44,891 bases of DNA from Erythrobacter sp. HI0063 (GTDB lineage Bacteria > Pseudomonadota > Alphaproteobacteria > Sphingomonadales > Sphingomonadaceae): positions 1 to 44,891 of the forward strand of contig NZ_LWFF01000318.1 in assembly GCF_001635685.1 (NCBI RefSeq). Reading direction: 5' to 3'. The position numbers and the translations under genes were made by a program. The notes beneath the pieces are model-generated. The model worked only from the letters and a program-made list of their open reading frames with translations, was not told the origin of the DNA and did no database searches. Shown here piece after piece: positions 34,040-44,891 of the stretch (position 1 is the first letter of the stretch; each line of letters begins with the position of its first letter).

Positions 34040-34873
34040 ATGACCGAACAGACCCACATTCAGTCCGATCTCGAAGCCGCTCCCGACGGCACGCTGCTGC
34101 GCGATCCGCGCAGGCCCGAACCCCGTTATTCCCTTACCAAGGCCTATGGCCATTTCCGCGACCTGCTGGAGGACAAGGAAGAAACCAGCCACGTCTTCAA
34201 GATATTCGAATCGCTCCCTTCGAAGCATTTTCCCGGGCGGGTGCGCCGACTGACCTTGAGCGAGGAGGGGGAGCGTCTGCGCAAGTCGGAACCGTTCCTG
34301 CCCACGATCCTCGACGATCATGAAACTCTGCGCAAACTGCCTGAGGGATCGGTCGCCCATGCCTATTGCGATTTCATGGAAAGCGAAGGCCTGACGGCAG
34401 CTGGCCTGGTTGCCGAAGCGGACAAATTGGGCCGCCCGAAATATGGCGATCTTACCGAATGGTTCGCCTTCCGATCGCGCGACATTCACGATCTGATGCA
34501 TGTGCTGACCGGATACGGGCGCGACGCGCTTGGCGAACAATGCGTGCTGCTATTCACTTATGGCCAGCAACCGAGCCACGGGCATCTGCTGATCGGCTAT
34601 GCCGGGGCGATCAATATCCGCACCATGACGAAGGGCAGCAAGGCGCCGGTGATGCGCGCCGTGCGCCAGGCCCGCCGCACGGGGAATGCCTGCCCGCCGC
34701 TGGTCGATCTGCCGATCCAGGAATTGCTGGCGACCCAGTTGAGCGACGCGCGCGAATTGCTGCGTATTCCCGAACCGCACTGGTATCGCGAATGTCATCG
34801 CATCTGGCGTGAAGAGGGTCTGGATCCCTACGATCTGCTCGGCAAGGATGCGGCAGTCGCCAAGGCGGCTTAA
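34040..34873 (+). CDS. COQ4-family ubiquinone biosynthesis protein
   Basis: 277 aa. The diagnostic HDxxH(x)11E motif is present: His150, Asp151, His154 and Glu166 (RDIHDLMHVLTGYGRDALGE). COQ4 organises the ubiquinone-synthesis complex in mitochondria and has been linked to C1 decarboxylation/hydroxylation of the quinone ring. Alphaproteobacteria carry homologues. The N-terminal ~30 residues are variable. A conserved Coq4 segment YAGAINIRTMTKGSKAP follows the motif, and PHWYRECHRIW is near the C-terminus. It ends 9 bp from the stop of the convergent nitroreductase pseudogene. Confidence 0.88.
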   Translation: MTEQTHIQSDLEAAPDGTLLRDPRRPEPRYSLTKAYGHFRDLLEDKEETSHVFKIFESLPSKHFPGRVRRLTLSEEGERLRKSEPFLPTILDDHETLRKLPEGSVAHAYCDFMESEGLTAAGLVAEADKLGRPKYGDLTEWFAFRSRDIHDLMHVLTGYGRDALGEQCVLLFTYGQQPSHGHLLIGYAGAINIRTMTKGSKAPVMRAVRQARRTGNACPPLVDLPIQELLATQLSDARELLRIPEPHWYRECHRIWREEGLDPYDLLGKDAAVAKAA

Positions 34874-34882
34874 AACCGAGAT

Positions 34883-35562
34883 CTAAAGCCAGCTCGCAAT
34901 CGTATCGAGCGGCTTCTTGCGCAAAGCATGCTCGGGCACGGTCGCATGCCTCGCCGGATGCCCCGCCACCACGATCATCAGCGGCTTTTCCCATTCGGGC
35001 CGCCCGCAAATGTCGCGCAGGAATCCCATGGGCGAGGGCGTGTGCGTCAGCGTCGCCAGCCCCGCCTCGTGCAGCGTCGCAATCAGCATCCCGCAAGCAA
35101 GACCGACGCTTTCGGTGACGTAATAGTTCTGCGCTGCGCCGTCCTCCGCGATCCCGCCCTTGCGCTGCGCGAAGCAGACGATCAGCCAAGGCGCCGTTTC
35201 GAGGAAGGGCTTGGCAGCATCGGTGCCGAGCGGATCGAGCGCGGCGAGCCATTCCTCGCTGGCCTTGGGCGCAGTGTCCTCCGCTCCGTAAAACCGCCGC
35301 TCTTCAGCCTCCGCAGCCTCGCGAATCGCGCGCCTCTTTTCCGGCGAGCCGATGACGGCGAAATGCTAGGGCTGGTGGTTGGCGCCGCTGGGCGCGGTGC
35401 CGGCGGCGCGGATGGCGTATTCGATGACCGCGCGCGGCACCGGCGTGCCGGCGAAGGCACGACAGGACCGGCGGGTCGAAAGCCGTTCGAAAGCGGCCTG
35501 CGCGCGGGCGATCCGCTCTTCCTCCGACAGGTCTGGCCGTGTCGGATAGGGAGAAGCGCCGC

Positions 35563-35578
<16 letters not shown>
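34883..35578 (-). pseudogene. Nitroreductase-family gene (iodotyrosine-deiodinase-like) broken by one in-frame amber codon
   Basis: The frame from the ATG at 35578 to TAG at 34883 would encode 231 codons and is intact except for TAG at 35368-35366. That codon lies in GANHQP-[stop]-HFAVIGSP, where the flavin-binding motif of nitroreductases normally has Trp (QPW). One G-to-A change in TGG explains it. I translated all codons after the stop: they remain fully in frame and family-like ([43 protein letters not shown]). The C-terminal half resembles iodotyrosine deiodinase-type dehalogenases. The ATG lies 16 bp inside the end of purL. It may be a recent pseudogene, a sequencing error or suppressed in vivo. 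Confidence 0.88.
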
Positions 35579-37797
<2,219 letters not shown>

Positions 37798-37807
37798 GCG
37801 CCGCGCC

Positions 37808-38488
37808 TTAGCCGCGCGCGCTCGCCACTGCCAGTCCGGTTTGCCGTTTATGCCACCGCGTTCGCCCGACCCAGGTCGCAAGCAAGGTTAGAATCGCGAA
37901 GGCCGTCAGCGAGGCGATCGGCAGCCATATGCTCATCCGTGTGGGTTCAGGCGCGAACCAGTTGGCGGCCTGAAACAGCAGCATGACAGCCATGAGGATC
38001 AGCGGTGGAATCACTGGCCCTTTGGTGGCGCGCATATACCAGAGGAAGGCGAGAAAGGTGATCGCCAGCTCCAGCGGCATCGCGATCGCGGGGGTGTTCC
38101 AAAGTCCCAAGCCGAATTTCTGTGGCCCGCCCGCCAAAGTCAGGTCGGGGCGATGGACGAGGAAATCGATCAGCCAGTGGCTCAAAACCACCAACCCCGC
38201 CCAGGTCGCCGCAACCGCGTTGCGCGACAGGCGCCCCACGATCAGGCCGAAGCCGAGCGCGAACACCGCCGTTCCCAGAAGGCTGTGCGTATAGGGCATG
38301 TGATGGAGATCGAGCGGGTTCATCGCGGTGATGCCGGGGACAATGCGCATGTCCTCGATTCCCAGCATCAAGAGGAGGAAGAGCGCCCAGTCTACCAGCT
38401 GCGCCGCCACGAACAGCGTACCCAGTTTCGGGCTTTCGGACGAAATCGCGCCGGCGGCGAAGGCGGGCGCCCAATGGCCTATGAACAT
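37808..38488 (-). CDS. YdjM-like integral membrane protein (putative metal-dependent hydrolase)
   Basis: 226 aa with about six membrane helices. Conserved polar residues sit in the positions typical of the YdjM/LexA-binding inner-membrane hydrolase-like family: His in [25 protein letters not shown] and [14 protein letters not shown]. The clustered His and Asp could bind a metal at the membrane face. Function of the family is not established. It sits directly before purL and is divergent from xseB. Confidence 0.72.
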   Translation of the reverse strand: MFIGHWAPAFAAGAISSESPKLGTLFVAAQLVDWALFLLLMLGIEDMRIVPGITAMNPLDLHHMPYTHSLLGTAVFALGFGLIVGRLSRNAVAATWAGLVVLSHWLIDFLVHRPDLTLAGGPQKFGLGLWNTPAIAMPLELAITFLAFLWYMRATKGPVIPPLILMAVMLLFQAANWFAPEPTRMSIWLPIASLTAFAILTLLATWVGRTRWHKRQTGLAVASARG

Positions 38489-38579
38489 GCGGACCGCCCC
38501 ATGGCCTTTTCCCCGACGGCCTCGTCCACGATTGCGCGCGCCATTCCCGTCTCCCCCGTGGCTTTCCCCGCCACTTTAC

Positions 38580-38605
38580 TTGACCGGCGCGCGGCGCGCG
38601 GTCAA
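38580..38605. repeat. 26-bp imperfect palindrome upstream of xseB
   Basis: TTGACC (38580-38585) and GGTCAA (38600-38605) flank GCGCGC/GCGCGC, giving a 12-bp stem with one bulged G and a one-base centre. It lies 12 bp before the xseB start in the gap to the divergent membrane-protein gene. It could be an operator or a 5'-UTR stem. The rest of this 129-bp gap shows nothing else I recognise. Confidence 0.5.
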
Positions 38606-38617
38606 TGCTCGCGCCCC

Positions 38618-38884
38618 ATGGACCAGGATGCCCGGGGCGATGCGACGCCCGCCATTTCCGAAATGAGTTTCGAGGACGCGCTGCGCGCGCTCGAAGAGAT
38701 CGTGCGCAAACTCGAAAGCGGGGAGGTGACGCTCGATCGCAGCATCGACCTTTACGAGCGGGGCGAAGCCTTGCGCACGCATTGCCAGGCCCGGCTCGAC
38801 GCGGCGCAGGCGCGGATCGAGAAGATCGTGACCGACGGGCAGGGGCGTGCCAGCGGCACCGCACCCTTCGACGCGGACTCGTGA
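38618..38884 (+). CDS. xseB: Exodeoxyribonuclease VII small subunit XseB
   Basis: 88 aa, the usual size. [37 protein letters not shown] is the family signature: two helices that coat the large XseA subunit. Exonuclease VII degrades single-stranded DNA to oligonucleotides. The frame is open far upstream (to 38153), but that region lies antisense to the membrane protein. It overlaps or abuts ispA, the common xseB-ispA arrangement. Confidence 0.94.
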   Translation: MDQDARGDATPAISEMSFEDALRALEEIVRKLESGEVTLDRSIDLYERGEALRTHCQARLDAAQARIEKIVTDGQGRASGTAPFDADS

Positions 38885-38889
38885 CCGCG

Positions 38890-39795
38890 ATGAATACCCT
38901 TTCTGGCGACGATCTGCTGAAATCCTCGCTGGCGCGGGTGCAGCAGGATATCGACAGCGCCTTCGACGCGTATCTGCCGGTGCCAGACGACAGCCGCGCG
39001 CGCCTGGTCGAAGCGATGCGCCACGCCACCATCGGTGGCGGCAAGCGGGTGCGCCCGCTGCTCGTCGTGGCGGTCGCCGATCTCTATCGCGTCGACCGTT
39101 CCGCCGCGATCGCCGCAGGCTGCGCGGTCGAAGCGATCCATTCCTATTCCCTGATCCATGACGATCTGCCCTGCATGGACGATGACGAATTGCGCCATGG
39201 CAAGCCGACCGTCCACCGCGCCTTCGACGAGGCGACCGCGGTGCTGGCGGGCGATGCGCTGCACGCGCTCGCTTTCGATATCCTGACGCAGAACGATGTC
39301 AGCTCCGATCCCTTCGTGCGCAGCGAACTCGTTTCCGTGCTCGCGCGGGCGAGCGGGCACGAGGGCATGGCGGGCGGCCAGGTGATGGACATGGCGGCGG
39401 AAGAGCAGGATTACGACCTGCGCCAGGTGACGCGCCTGCAGCAATTGAAGACCGGCGCCCTGCTTGGCGCGAGTGTCGAGATGGGCGCGATCCTGGGGCG
39501 CGTTCCGCCCGAAGGGCGCGGCCATCTGCGCGCCTATGCCCGCGATATTGGCCTCGCCTTCCAGATCGCCGACGACCTGCTCGACGTGGAGGGGGACGAG
39601 GCGCTGGCCGGCAAGGCGCTGCGCAAGGACGGCGAGCAGGGCAAGGCGACCTTCGTGACATTGATGGGCGCGGAAAAGGCCCGCGAACAGGCCCGCGCGC
39701 TGGTCGATCAGGCGGTGGGCCATCTGTCGGGGCACGGATCCGACGCGCGACTGCTCGAGGCGCTGGCGCGCTTCGTCGTCGAACGCGATCGTTGA
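38890..39795 (+). CDS. ispA: Short-chain polyprenyl (farnesyl) diphosphate synthase IspA
   Basis: 301 aa from the ATG at 38890. A GTG at 38881, overlapping the xseB stop as GTGA, is an equally good alternative. Condenses isopentenyl diphosphate with allylic diphosphates to FPP, feeding ubiquinone, carotenoids and undecaprenol. The first aspartate-rich motif DDLPCMDDD starts at residue 91 with the DDx4D spacing of bacterial FPP synthases. The second is DDLLDVEGD. GGGKRVRP binds the diphosphate. Chain length is inferred from family. Confidence 0.93.
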   Translation: MNTLSGDDLLKSSLARVQQDIDSAFDAYLPVPDDSRARLVEAMRHATIGGGKRVRPLLVVAVADLYRVDRSAAIAAGCAVEAIHSYSLIHDDLPCMDDDELRHGKPTVHRAFDEATAVLAGDALHALAFDILTQNDVSSDPFVRSELVSVLARASGHEGMAGGQVMDMAAEEQDYDLRQVTRLQQLKTGALLGASVEMGAILGRVPPEGRGHLRAYARDIGLAFQIADDLLDVEGDEALAGKALRKDGEQGKATFVTLMGAEKAREQARALVDQAVGHLSGHGSDARLLEALARFVVERDR

Positions 39796-39812
39796 GCGGG
39801 AAGGGACGAGAC

Positions 39813-40325
39813 ATGAGCAAGCGCATCGGTATCTATCCGGGCACTTTCGACCCGATCACGCTGGGGCATGCCGATATCATCCGGCGCGGTGCCAAGCTGG
39901 TCGATCACCTCATCATCGGTGTCACCACCAACCCGTCGAAAAACCCGATGTTCGACACCGAGGAACGCCTCGCAATGGTCCGGCGCGAGGTCGAGGCCAT
40001 GGGACTTCGCAATGTCGAAGTCGTCGGGTTCAACGCGCTGCTGATGAAATTCGCCAAGGCGCAGGGGGCCAGCGTGATCGTGCGCGGTCTGCGCGCGGTC
40101 GCGGATTTCGAATACGAATATCAGATGGCCGGCATGAATCAGCAGATCGACGACGATATCGAGACGGTGTTCCTGATGGCGGACGTCTGCCTGCAACCGA
40201 TCGCTTCCAAACTGGTGAAGGAAATCGCTTTGTTCGGCGGCGATATCGAAGCCTTCGTCAGCCAGGCGGTGTGCGAGGACGTGGTCGCGCGGGTCGAGAC
40301 GATCGGACAGCGCGGCGATTATTGA
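39813..40325 (+). CDS. coaD: Phosphopantetheine adenylyltransferase CoaD
   Basis: 170 aa from the ATG at 39813, with AAGGGA upstream. Penultimate step of coenzyme A synthesis. The nucleotidyltransferase motif TxGH is TLGH (residues 16-19) in YPGTFDPITLGHADII. VIVRGLRAVADFEYEYQMAGMN and the ISSKLVKEIA-like segment (IASKLVKEIALFGG) are typical CoaD. It follows ispA by 17 bp, so the two are probably in the same transcript. Confidence 0.95.
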   Translation: MSKRIGIYPGTFDPITLGHADIIRRGAKLVDHLIIGVTTNPSKNPMFDTEERLAMVRREVEAMGLRNVEVVGFNALLMKFAKAQGASVIVRGLRAVADFEYEYQMAGMNQQIDDDIETVFLMADVCLQPIASKLVKEIALFGGDIEAFVSQAVCEDVVARVETIGQRGDY

Positions 40326-40353
40326 CGCCGCATCGCAGCTGCCACCCTATTCA

Positions 40354-40382
40354 TTGAAACGACAGCGCGCGCCCGTTACAGC
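40354..40382 (+). promoter_or_regulatory. Candidate promoter of the cyclophilin gene
   Basis: TTGAAA (40354-40359) and TACAGC (40377-40382) are separated by 17 bp, with the ATG about 37 bp further on. The -35 box is a 5-of-6 match and the -10 box is weak. This is the only promoter-like pair I see in the 93-bp gap after coaD. Confidence 0.35.
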
Positions 40383-40418
40383 CGCCTCCGACCCCCAAAC
40401 AATCACGATGGATATACG

Positions 40419-41120
40419 ATGCTGAAGGTCACCACCGCCCTGTGCGCTCTCGGCGCTTTGACGCTGAGCCCTGTCGCCGCGCAGGCCCAGGATGCGGCCG
40501 AAACGCCCGCGGCGCAGCCGGTCTACGAACAGATCGACTACAATATCGAGAACGACCGCGAGAACATCCTGCTGCTCGACCTGTCGAATGGTGAGCGTGT
40601 CGCGATCCGCCTGATGCCGAGCTGGGCGCCCAACCATGTCGAGCGGGTGAAAACCCTCGCTCGCGAAGGGTTCTACAACGGCGTGATCTTCCACCGCGTG
40701 ATTGACGGCTTCATGGCGCAGACCGGCGATCCGACCGGCACCGGCCAGGGCGGCTCGCAGCTTCCGGATCTGGAGGAAGAGTTCAACCCGATGCCGCATA
40801 TCCGCGGCACGGTCGCGATGGCCCGCGCGGCAAGCGAAGACAGCGCGAACAGCCAGTTCTTCATCGTCTTCTATCCGCGTTTCGCGCTCGACAAGCGCTA
40901 CACCAATTTCGGCCGCGTGATTTCCAACATGGCGGCCGTGGACGCGATCCAGCGCGGCGAGCCGCCGCAGAATCCGACGCGGATCATGCAGGCTTCGATC
41001 GCGAGCGACAACCGCCCGCCGGTTTCCATGCAGGCGATGCGTGCGCCCGGTCCGCAGACTGGCCCGCAGGCCGGTGAGGACATGACCGCAGCCGATCTCA
41101 ACGCGCCGCTGGAGGAGTGA
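40419..41120 (+). CDS. Periplasmic cyclophilin-type peptidyl-prolyl isomerase
   Basis: 233 aa. The signal peptide ([24 protein letters not shown]) is followed by a cyclophilin domain (~45-190): [29 protein letters not shown] holds the catalytic Arg (FHR), and GTVAMARA...NSQFFIVF completes the active site. The C-terminal ~30 residues are Pro/Gln/Ala-rich and likely disordered. It assists folding of exported proteins. It precedes queA by 25 bp, a conserved neighbourhood in this group. Confidence 0.93.
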   Translation: MLKVTTALCALGALTLSPVAAQAQDAAETPAAQPVYEQIDYNIENDRENILLLDLSNGERVAIRLMPSWAPNHVERVKTLAREGFYNGVIFHRVIDGFMAQTGDPTGTGQGGSQLPDLEEEFNPMPHIRGTVAMARAASEDSANSQFFIVFYPRFALDKRYTNFGRVISNMAAVDAIQRGEPPQNPTRIMQASIASDNRPPVSMQAMRAPGPQTGPQAGEDMTAADLNAPLEE

Positions 41121-41145
41121 TCCGGCCGGGCCGGTCCCGCTTTCG

Positions 41146-42174
41146 ATGAAGGTCGACCTTTTCGATTTCGAGCTGCCGCCCGAGCGGATAGCGCTGCGCC
41201 CGGTAAGGCCGCGCGATGCGGCGCGGATGCTGGTGGTGCGCCCCGATGGCCCCTTCGAGGATCGCGGCGTACGCGATCTGCCAGCGCTGCTGCGCAAGGG
41301 CGATGTGCTCGTCTTCAACGACACGCGCGTGATTCCGGCTCAGCTCGAAGGCCGCAGGGGCGAAGCGAAGATCGGCGTGACGCTGCACAAGCGGATCGAC
41401 CTGCGGCGCTGGCAGGCTTTCATCCGCAACGCCAAGCGCGTGAAGGAAGGCAATATCCTCACCTTCGGCGGCGGCGTAACGGCCGTGGCGGAAAGCCGGC
41501 ACGAAGACGGCAGCTGGACGCTGGCCTTTCCGGGTACAGAACCGGTCGAATTGCTGCTGGAACGCGCAGGCACCATGCCGCTTCCGCCCTACATCGCGGG
41601 CAAGCGCGCCACGGACGAGGCCGACCGCGAGGATTACCAGACCATGTTCGCCGCGCGTGACGGGGCGGTGGCGGCACCCACCGCATCGCTGCATTTCACG
41701 CCCGAACTTGTTTCCGCGCTCGACGAGGCGGGGATCGGGCGCGAAATCCTGACGCTGCATGTGGGGGCGGGCACCTTCCTGCCGGTCAAGGCCGAGGATA
41801 CCGCCGACCACCGGATGCACTCCGAATGGGGCCGGATCGAGCCGGACGTCGCCGAACGCCTCAACGCCGCGCGGGCATCAGGCGGGCGGTTGATCGCGGT
41901 CGGGACCACAAGCCTGCGCCTGCTCGAAAGCGCCGCCACGCCCGAAGGCACCATCACCGGATGGGAAGGCGATACGGACATCTTCATCACGCCGGGCTAC
42001 CAGTTCCGGGCCGTAGATGGACTGATGACCAATTTCCACCTGCCGAAATCGACGCTGTTCATGCTCGTCAGCGCCTTGATGGGGCGCGAGCGGATGCAGG
42101 CCGCTTACGGCCATGCGATCGAGAGCGATTACCGCTTCTATTCCTATGGTGACTCCTCACTCCTGCTGCCCTAA
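41146..42174 (+). CDS. queA: S-adenosylmethionine:tRNA ribosyltransferase-isomerase QueA
   Basis: 342 aa. Transfers and rearranges the ribose of SAM onto 7-aminomethyl-7-deazaguanine in tRNA, giving epoxyqueuosine. Family signatures: [53 protein letters not shown] and [12 protein letters not shown] [14 protein letters not shown], and the C-terminal [18 protein letters not shown]. The partner gene tgt is not directly downstream here: an ABC transporter pair follows after 9 bp. Confidence 0.95.
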   Translation: MKVDLFDFELPPERIALRPVRPRDAARMLVVRPDGPFEDRGVRDLPALLRKGDVLVFNDTRVIPAQLEGRRGEAKIGVTLHKRIDLRRWQAFIRNAKRVKEGNILTFGGGVTAVAESRHEDGSWTLAFPGTEPVELLLERAGTMPLPPYIAGKRATDEADREDYQTMFAARDGAVAAPTASLHFTPELVSALDEAGIGREILTLHVGAGTFLPVKAEDTADHRMHSEWGRIEPDVAERLNAARASGGRLIAVGTTSLRLLESAATPEGTITGWEGDTDIFITPGYQFRAVDGLMTNFHLPKSTLFMLVSALMGRERMQAAYGHAIESDYRFYSYGDSSLLLP

Positions 42175-42183
42175 TCGAGGGCT

Positions 42184-43119
42184 GTGCTCGAACCCATTCT
42201 CGAAATCGCCGGTCTGTCCAAAGTCTATCCCGGCAGCCTGAAAGCCCTCGACGATATCGATCTGACCATTCGCCCGGGCGAGATTTTCGCTCTTCTGGGG
42301 CCGAACGGGGCGGGCAAGACCACGCTGATCGGCGCGGTCTGCGGTCTGGTTCGGCCCAGTTCGGGCAGGATTTCAGCATTCGGCTACGATCTGGCGCGCG
42401 ACTGGCGCAAGGCGCGGGCACGCATCGGCCTGGTGCCGCAGGAACTGGCGACCGACATGTTCGAACCGGTCGAGCGCGCCGTCGCCCATTCGCGCGGCCT
42501 GTTCGGCCTCGCCCCCGATCCCGCCCGGATCGAGGAAATCCTGCGTTCGCTGTCCCTGTGGGACAAGCGCGGGGAACGGATCATGGCCCTTTCGGGAGGG
42601 ATGAAGCGCCGCGTTCTCATCGCCAAGGCGCTGGCGCATGAGCCCGACCTGCTCTTCCTCGACGAGCCGACCGCCGGGGTGGACGTGGAACTGCGCAAGG
42701 GCATGTGGGCCATCATCGAGACGATGCGCGCGCGCGGCGTCACCATCATCCTGACGACGCATTACATCGAAGAGGCCGAGGAGATGGCCGACCGGGTCGG
42801 CATCATCCGCAAGGGCAAGATCATCATGGTGGACGATAAGGACGCAATGATGGCGCGTCTTGGCCGGACCGAGGCGCATATCACGCTCGCCCAGCCGCTT
42901 ACCGAACTGCCGCCCGCGCTGGCGGCCTATCCCGTCGAACTGGAGGCGGGCGGAACCTCGCTATGCTATCGCGGTGGCGACGGTACGGGCAAGGGCAAGG
43001 GCGAGGTGGCGGCGATCACCAAGGCGCTGATCGGGGCCGGGATCGACTACACCGGCATCGATGTGCGCGAGAGCAGTCTGGAGGACATTTTCGTCTCTCT
43101 GCTGGGAGAGGACGCATGA
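42184..43119 (+). CDS. ABC-2 type exporter ATP-binding protein
   Basis: 311 aa from a GTG at 42184. Walker A GPNGAGKTT, Q-loop GLVPQEL, signature LSGGMKRRVLIAKA, Walker B LLFLDEPTAGVDVELRK and switch His in TTHYIEEAEEMADRVG are intact. The C-terminal ~80 residues form the accessory domain seen in DrrA/NodI-type proteins and end in VRESSLEDIFVSLLG. Works with the next gene as an exporter of an unknown substrate (drug, lipid or polysaccharide). ATGA overlap with the permease gene. Confidence 0.93.
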   Translation: MLEPILEIAGLSKVYPGSLKALDDIDLTIRPGEIFALLGPNGAGKTTLIGAVCGLVRPSSGRISAFGYDLARDWRKARARIGLVPQELATDMFEPVERAVAHSRGLFGLAPDPARIEEILRSLSLWDKRGERIMALSGGMKRRVLIAKALAHEPDLLFLDEPTAGVDVELRKGMWAIIETMRARGVTIILTTHYIEEAEEMADRVGIIRKGKIIMVDDKDAMMARLGRTEAHITLAQPLTELPPALAAYPVELEAGGTSLCYRGGDGTGKGKGEVAAITKALIGAGIDYTGIDVRESSLEDIFVSLLGEDA

Positions 43120-43880
43120 CCGGTTGGCGCTCGACCTGGTCGATCTACACGCGCGAATTGATGCGTTTCCTGCGCACCGCGTTCCAGTCCGTGCTTGCGC
43201 CGGTGCTGACCACCGCGCTTTATTTCATCGTCTTCGGCGCGGCGATCGGCGGGCGGATGCCCGACCTCGGCGGCGTGGAATATGGCGCCTTCATCATTCC
43301 CGGCCTGCTGATGCTGACTTTGCTGGGCGAGACGACCAGCAATTCCAGCTTCGGGATCTACATGCCGCGCTTCACCGGCACGATCTATGAATTGCTGTCC
43401 GCGCCCGTCGGCGTGGCGGAGACGCTGATCGGCTTCGTCGGCGCGGCGATGACCAAGAGCCTGATCCTGGCCGCGATCATTCTTCTCACCGCGCGCCTGT
43501 TCGTCGATTATTCGATCGCGCACCCATTCCTCGCCGTGATCTACATCATGCTGGTGGCCGCCGCCTTCAGCCTGTTCGGCTTCATCCTCGGCATCTGGGC
43601 GGACAATTTCGAGAAGCTGGGCATCATTCCCATGCTGTTCCTCACCCCGCTCACCTTCCTTGGCGGAACCTTCTATTCGATCGACATGCTGCCCAAGCCC
43701 TGGGACACGATCGCGCTGTTCAACCCGATCGTCTATCTGGTCAGCGGGCTGCGCTGGACGTTCTACGGCAGCAGCGATGTGGACATCGGGATCAGCTTCG
43801 GAATCACGCTCGGCTTCCTCGCCCTGTGCGTGGCGGTGATCGCATTCATCTTCAAGACGGGGTGGCGATTGCGCGCCTGA
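43116..43880 (+). CDS. ABC-2 type exporter permease
   Basis: 254 aa from the ATG at 43116, which overlaps the ATPase stop. Six membrane helices. ELMRFLRTAFQSVLAPVLTTALYFIVFG at the N-terminus and the ABC-2 signature around PLTFLGGTFYSIDMLPKPWDTIALFNPIVYLVSGLRW are typical of the DrrB/NodJ-like family. The frame is open upstream inside the ATPase gene, but that is shadow. The substrate is unknown and nothing nearby fixes it. Confidence 0.92.
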   Translation: MTGWRSTWSIYTRELMRFLRTAFQSVLAPVLTTALYFIVFGAAIGGRMPDLGGVEYGAFIIPGLLMLTLLGETTSNSSFGIYMPRFTGTIYELLSAPVGVAETLIGFVGAAMTKSLILAAIILLTARLFVDYSIAHPFLAVIYIMLVAAAFSLFGFILGIWADNFEKLGIIPMLFLTPLTFLGGTFYSIDMLPKPWDTIALFNPIVYLVSGLRWTFYGSSDVDIGISFGITLGFLALCVAVIAFIFKTGWRLRA

Positions 43881-43900
43881 AGATTTATGGGGCAGGGGCT

Positions 43901-44881
43901 ATGACGCTACGCCTTCGCCATCTTTCCCCGCTCCTCCTGTGTGTCGCCGCGCCGGTATTCGCGCAGGACGATACGCCGCCGGTCTCGCAGGCCGAACCCC
44001 TGCCCGAACCGGTGCGCGCCATGCTGAAAGCCGCAGCCGAAACGAACGATCCGGCGGTTTTCAACGCCGTGACGGCGACCGCGCGCAAGACCAATCCCGA
44101 CAGCGCCGCAGAGATCGCCGCGCTCGAAAAGGATTTCGCCGAGACGCTCAGGGAGCGCAAAGCGCAACTCGCGATCGTCGAGGAGCGCGAATTGCGCGAA
44201 GCCGGTCTGTTCCAGAACTGGTCCGGCAGAGGCGAATTGGGTGCGTTCCGATCGACCGGAAACAGTGAAAATGTCGGCCTTACCGGCGGGCTCACGCTGG
44301 AGCGCGAGGGGATCGACTGGACTCACAAGCTACGCGCGCGCGCCGATTACCAGCGCTCGCGCGGGATCACGAGCCGCGAGCAGTATTTCGCTTCGTACGA
44401 ACCGCGCTACCAGATCGGTGAGCGCCTGTTCGCCTACGGTCTCGGCCAGTTCGAGAGCAATCGCTTCCAAGGCTTCGACGCGCGATATGCCGTTTCGGGT
44501 GGATTGGGATATAAGGTGGTCGAAAACGACAGCCTGCAAGTGTCGGTCAAGGGCGGCCCGGCCTTCCGCCACACCGAATTCGTCAGCGGAGACCAGGAAA
44601 GCAGCCTCGCCGCGCTGCTCGGTTTCGACTTCGACTGGACCTTCGCCGAAGGCCTGAAGCTCACTCAGGACGCGAACGCCGTCGCCGAGGCGGGCGGGCA
44701 GGCCGTGGCCCTGATCGGCGGGCCCAGCACCACGCTGTCGCTGGTGACCGGGCTCGATGCGAAAGTCAGCGACCGGATCACGACACGCTTTTCCTATTCG
44801 CTCGATTACGACAGCGATCCTCCCCCTAACGCCGTCAGCACCGACACGCTGACGCGCTTCACTCTGGTCTATGGTTTTTGA
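43901..44881 (+). CDS. DUF481/YdiY-family outer-membrane beta-barrel protein
   Basis: 326 aa from the ATG at 43901. Signal peptide (MTLRLRHLSPLLLCVAAPVFAQ), a coiled, charged stretch (~25-100: AAEIAALEKDFAETLRERKAQLAIVEERE), then a barrel of amphipathic strands beginning WSGRGELGAFRSTGNSENVGLTGGL. It ends in the terminal aromatic signature TRFTLVYGF used for outer-membrane insertion. Family function is unknown, often described as salt-stress-induced. It lies 20 bp after the ABC permease and may share its transcript. The window ends 10 bp past its stop. Confidence 0.87.
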   Translation: MTLRLRHLSPLLLCVAAPVFAQDDTPPVSQAEPLPEPVRAMLKAAAETNDPAVFNAVTATARKTNPDSAAEIAALEKDFAETLRERKAQLAIVEERELREAGLFQNWSGRGELGAFRSTGNSENVGLTGGLTLEREGIDWTHKLRARADYQRSRGITSREQYFASYEPRYQIGERLFAYGLGQFESNRFQGFDARYAVSGGLGYKVVENDSLQVSVKGGPAFRHTEFVSGDQESSLAALLGFDFDWTFAEGLKLTQDANAVAEAGGQAVALIGGPSTTLSLVTGLDAKVSDRITTRFSYSLDYDSDPPPNAVSTDTLTRFTLVYGF

Positions 44882-44891
44882 TCCCGCCGCG

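Overview
The window is a compact, GC-rich stretch of bacterial chromosome. Gene content and style (imuB/dnaE2 mutasome, phoR-pstSCAB-phoU-phoB order, class-II-type leuA, COQ4, GAAC-N7-GAAC LexA box) point to an alphaproteobacterium, most likely a sphingomonad of the Erythrobacteraceae type. That placement is inference from protein style and operon layout, not from a marker gene. I see no prophage, insertion sequence or CRISPR array. Coding density is very high and no gap exceeds 300 bp.

Region 1 (1-9.8 kb) is a DNA-damage island. imuB (non-catalytic Y-family polymerase) is followed by a convergent alpha/beta hydrolase with its own terminator. Then comes a four-gene run: a radical-SAM/helix-hairpin-helix protein, a UdgX-type uracil-DNA glycosylase fused to a DUF4130-like domain, the error-prone polymerase DnaE2, and an extensin-like (LAS-type) cell-wall peptidase. 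A perfect alphaproteobacterial LexA box (GAAC-N7-GAAC) lies 2 bp before the radical-SAM start codon, and its spacer forms the -10 box of a promoter that would give a leaderless transcript. A 78-bp inverted repeat lies between udgX and dnaE2. This is the most interesting part of the window: an SOS-controlled rSAM-UdgX pair placed inside the imuB...dnaE2 mutasome.

Region 2 (9.8-17.5 kb, minus strand) is the phosphate-starvation operon phoR-pstS-pstC-pstA-pstB-phoU-phoB, with a small exported protein downstream and a Pho-box-like element before pstS. Region 3 (17.6-25.7 kb) holds an Nramp-like transporter with altered metal motifs, two identical tRNA-Glu(UUC) genes behind recJ, a flavodoxin-like protein, nitronate monooxygenase, an amidohydrolase and a MASE1-PAS-GGDEF diguanylate cyclase.

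Region 4 (25.7-32 kb, minus strand) is branched-chain amino-acid synthesis: leuA behind a 15-codon leader peptide with five Leu codons (attenuator), yceI, and the ilvB-(99-aa unknown)-ilvN-ilvC operon, closed by a clear terminator. Region 5 (32-44.9 kb) is housekeeping: miaA and serB with overlapping divergent start codons, coq4, a nitroreductase of the iodotyrosine-deiodinase type broken by one amber codon, purL, a YdjM-like membrane protein, xseB-ispA-coaD, a periplasmic cyclophilin, queA, an ABC-2 exporter pair and a DUF481 outer-membrane barrel.

Three convergent gene pairs (9840-9843, 21645-21648, 25730-25733) share a four-base CTAG/CTAA that gives both stop codons. This underlines how tightly the genome is packed.
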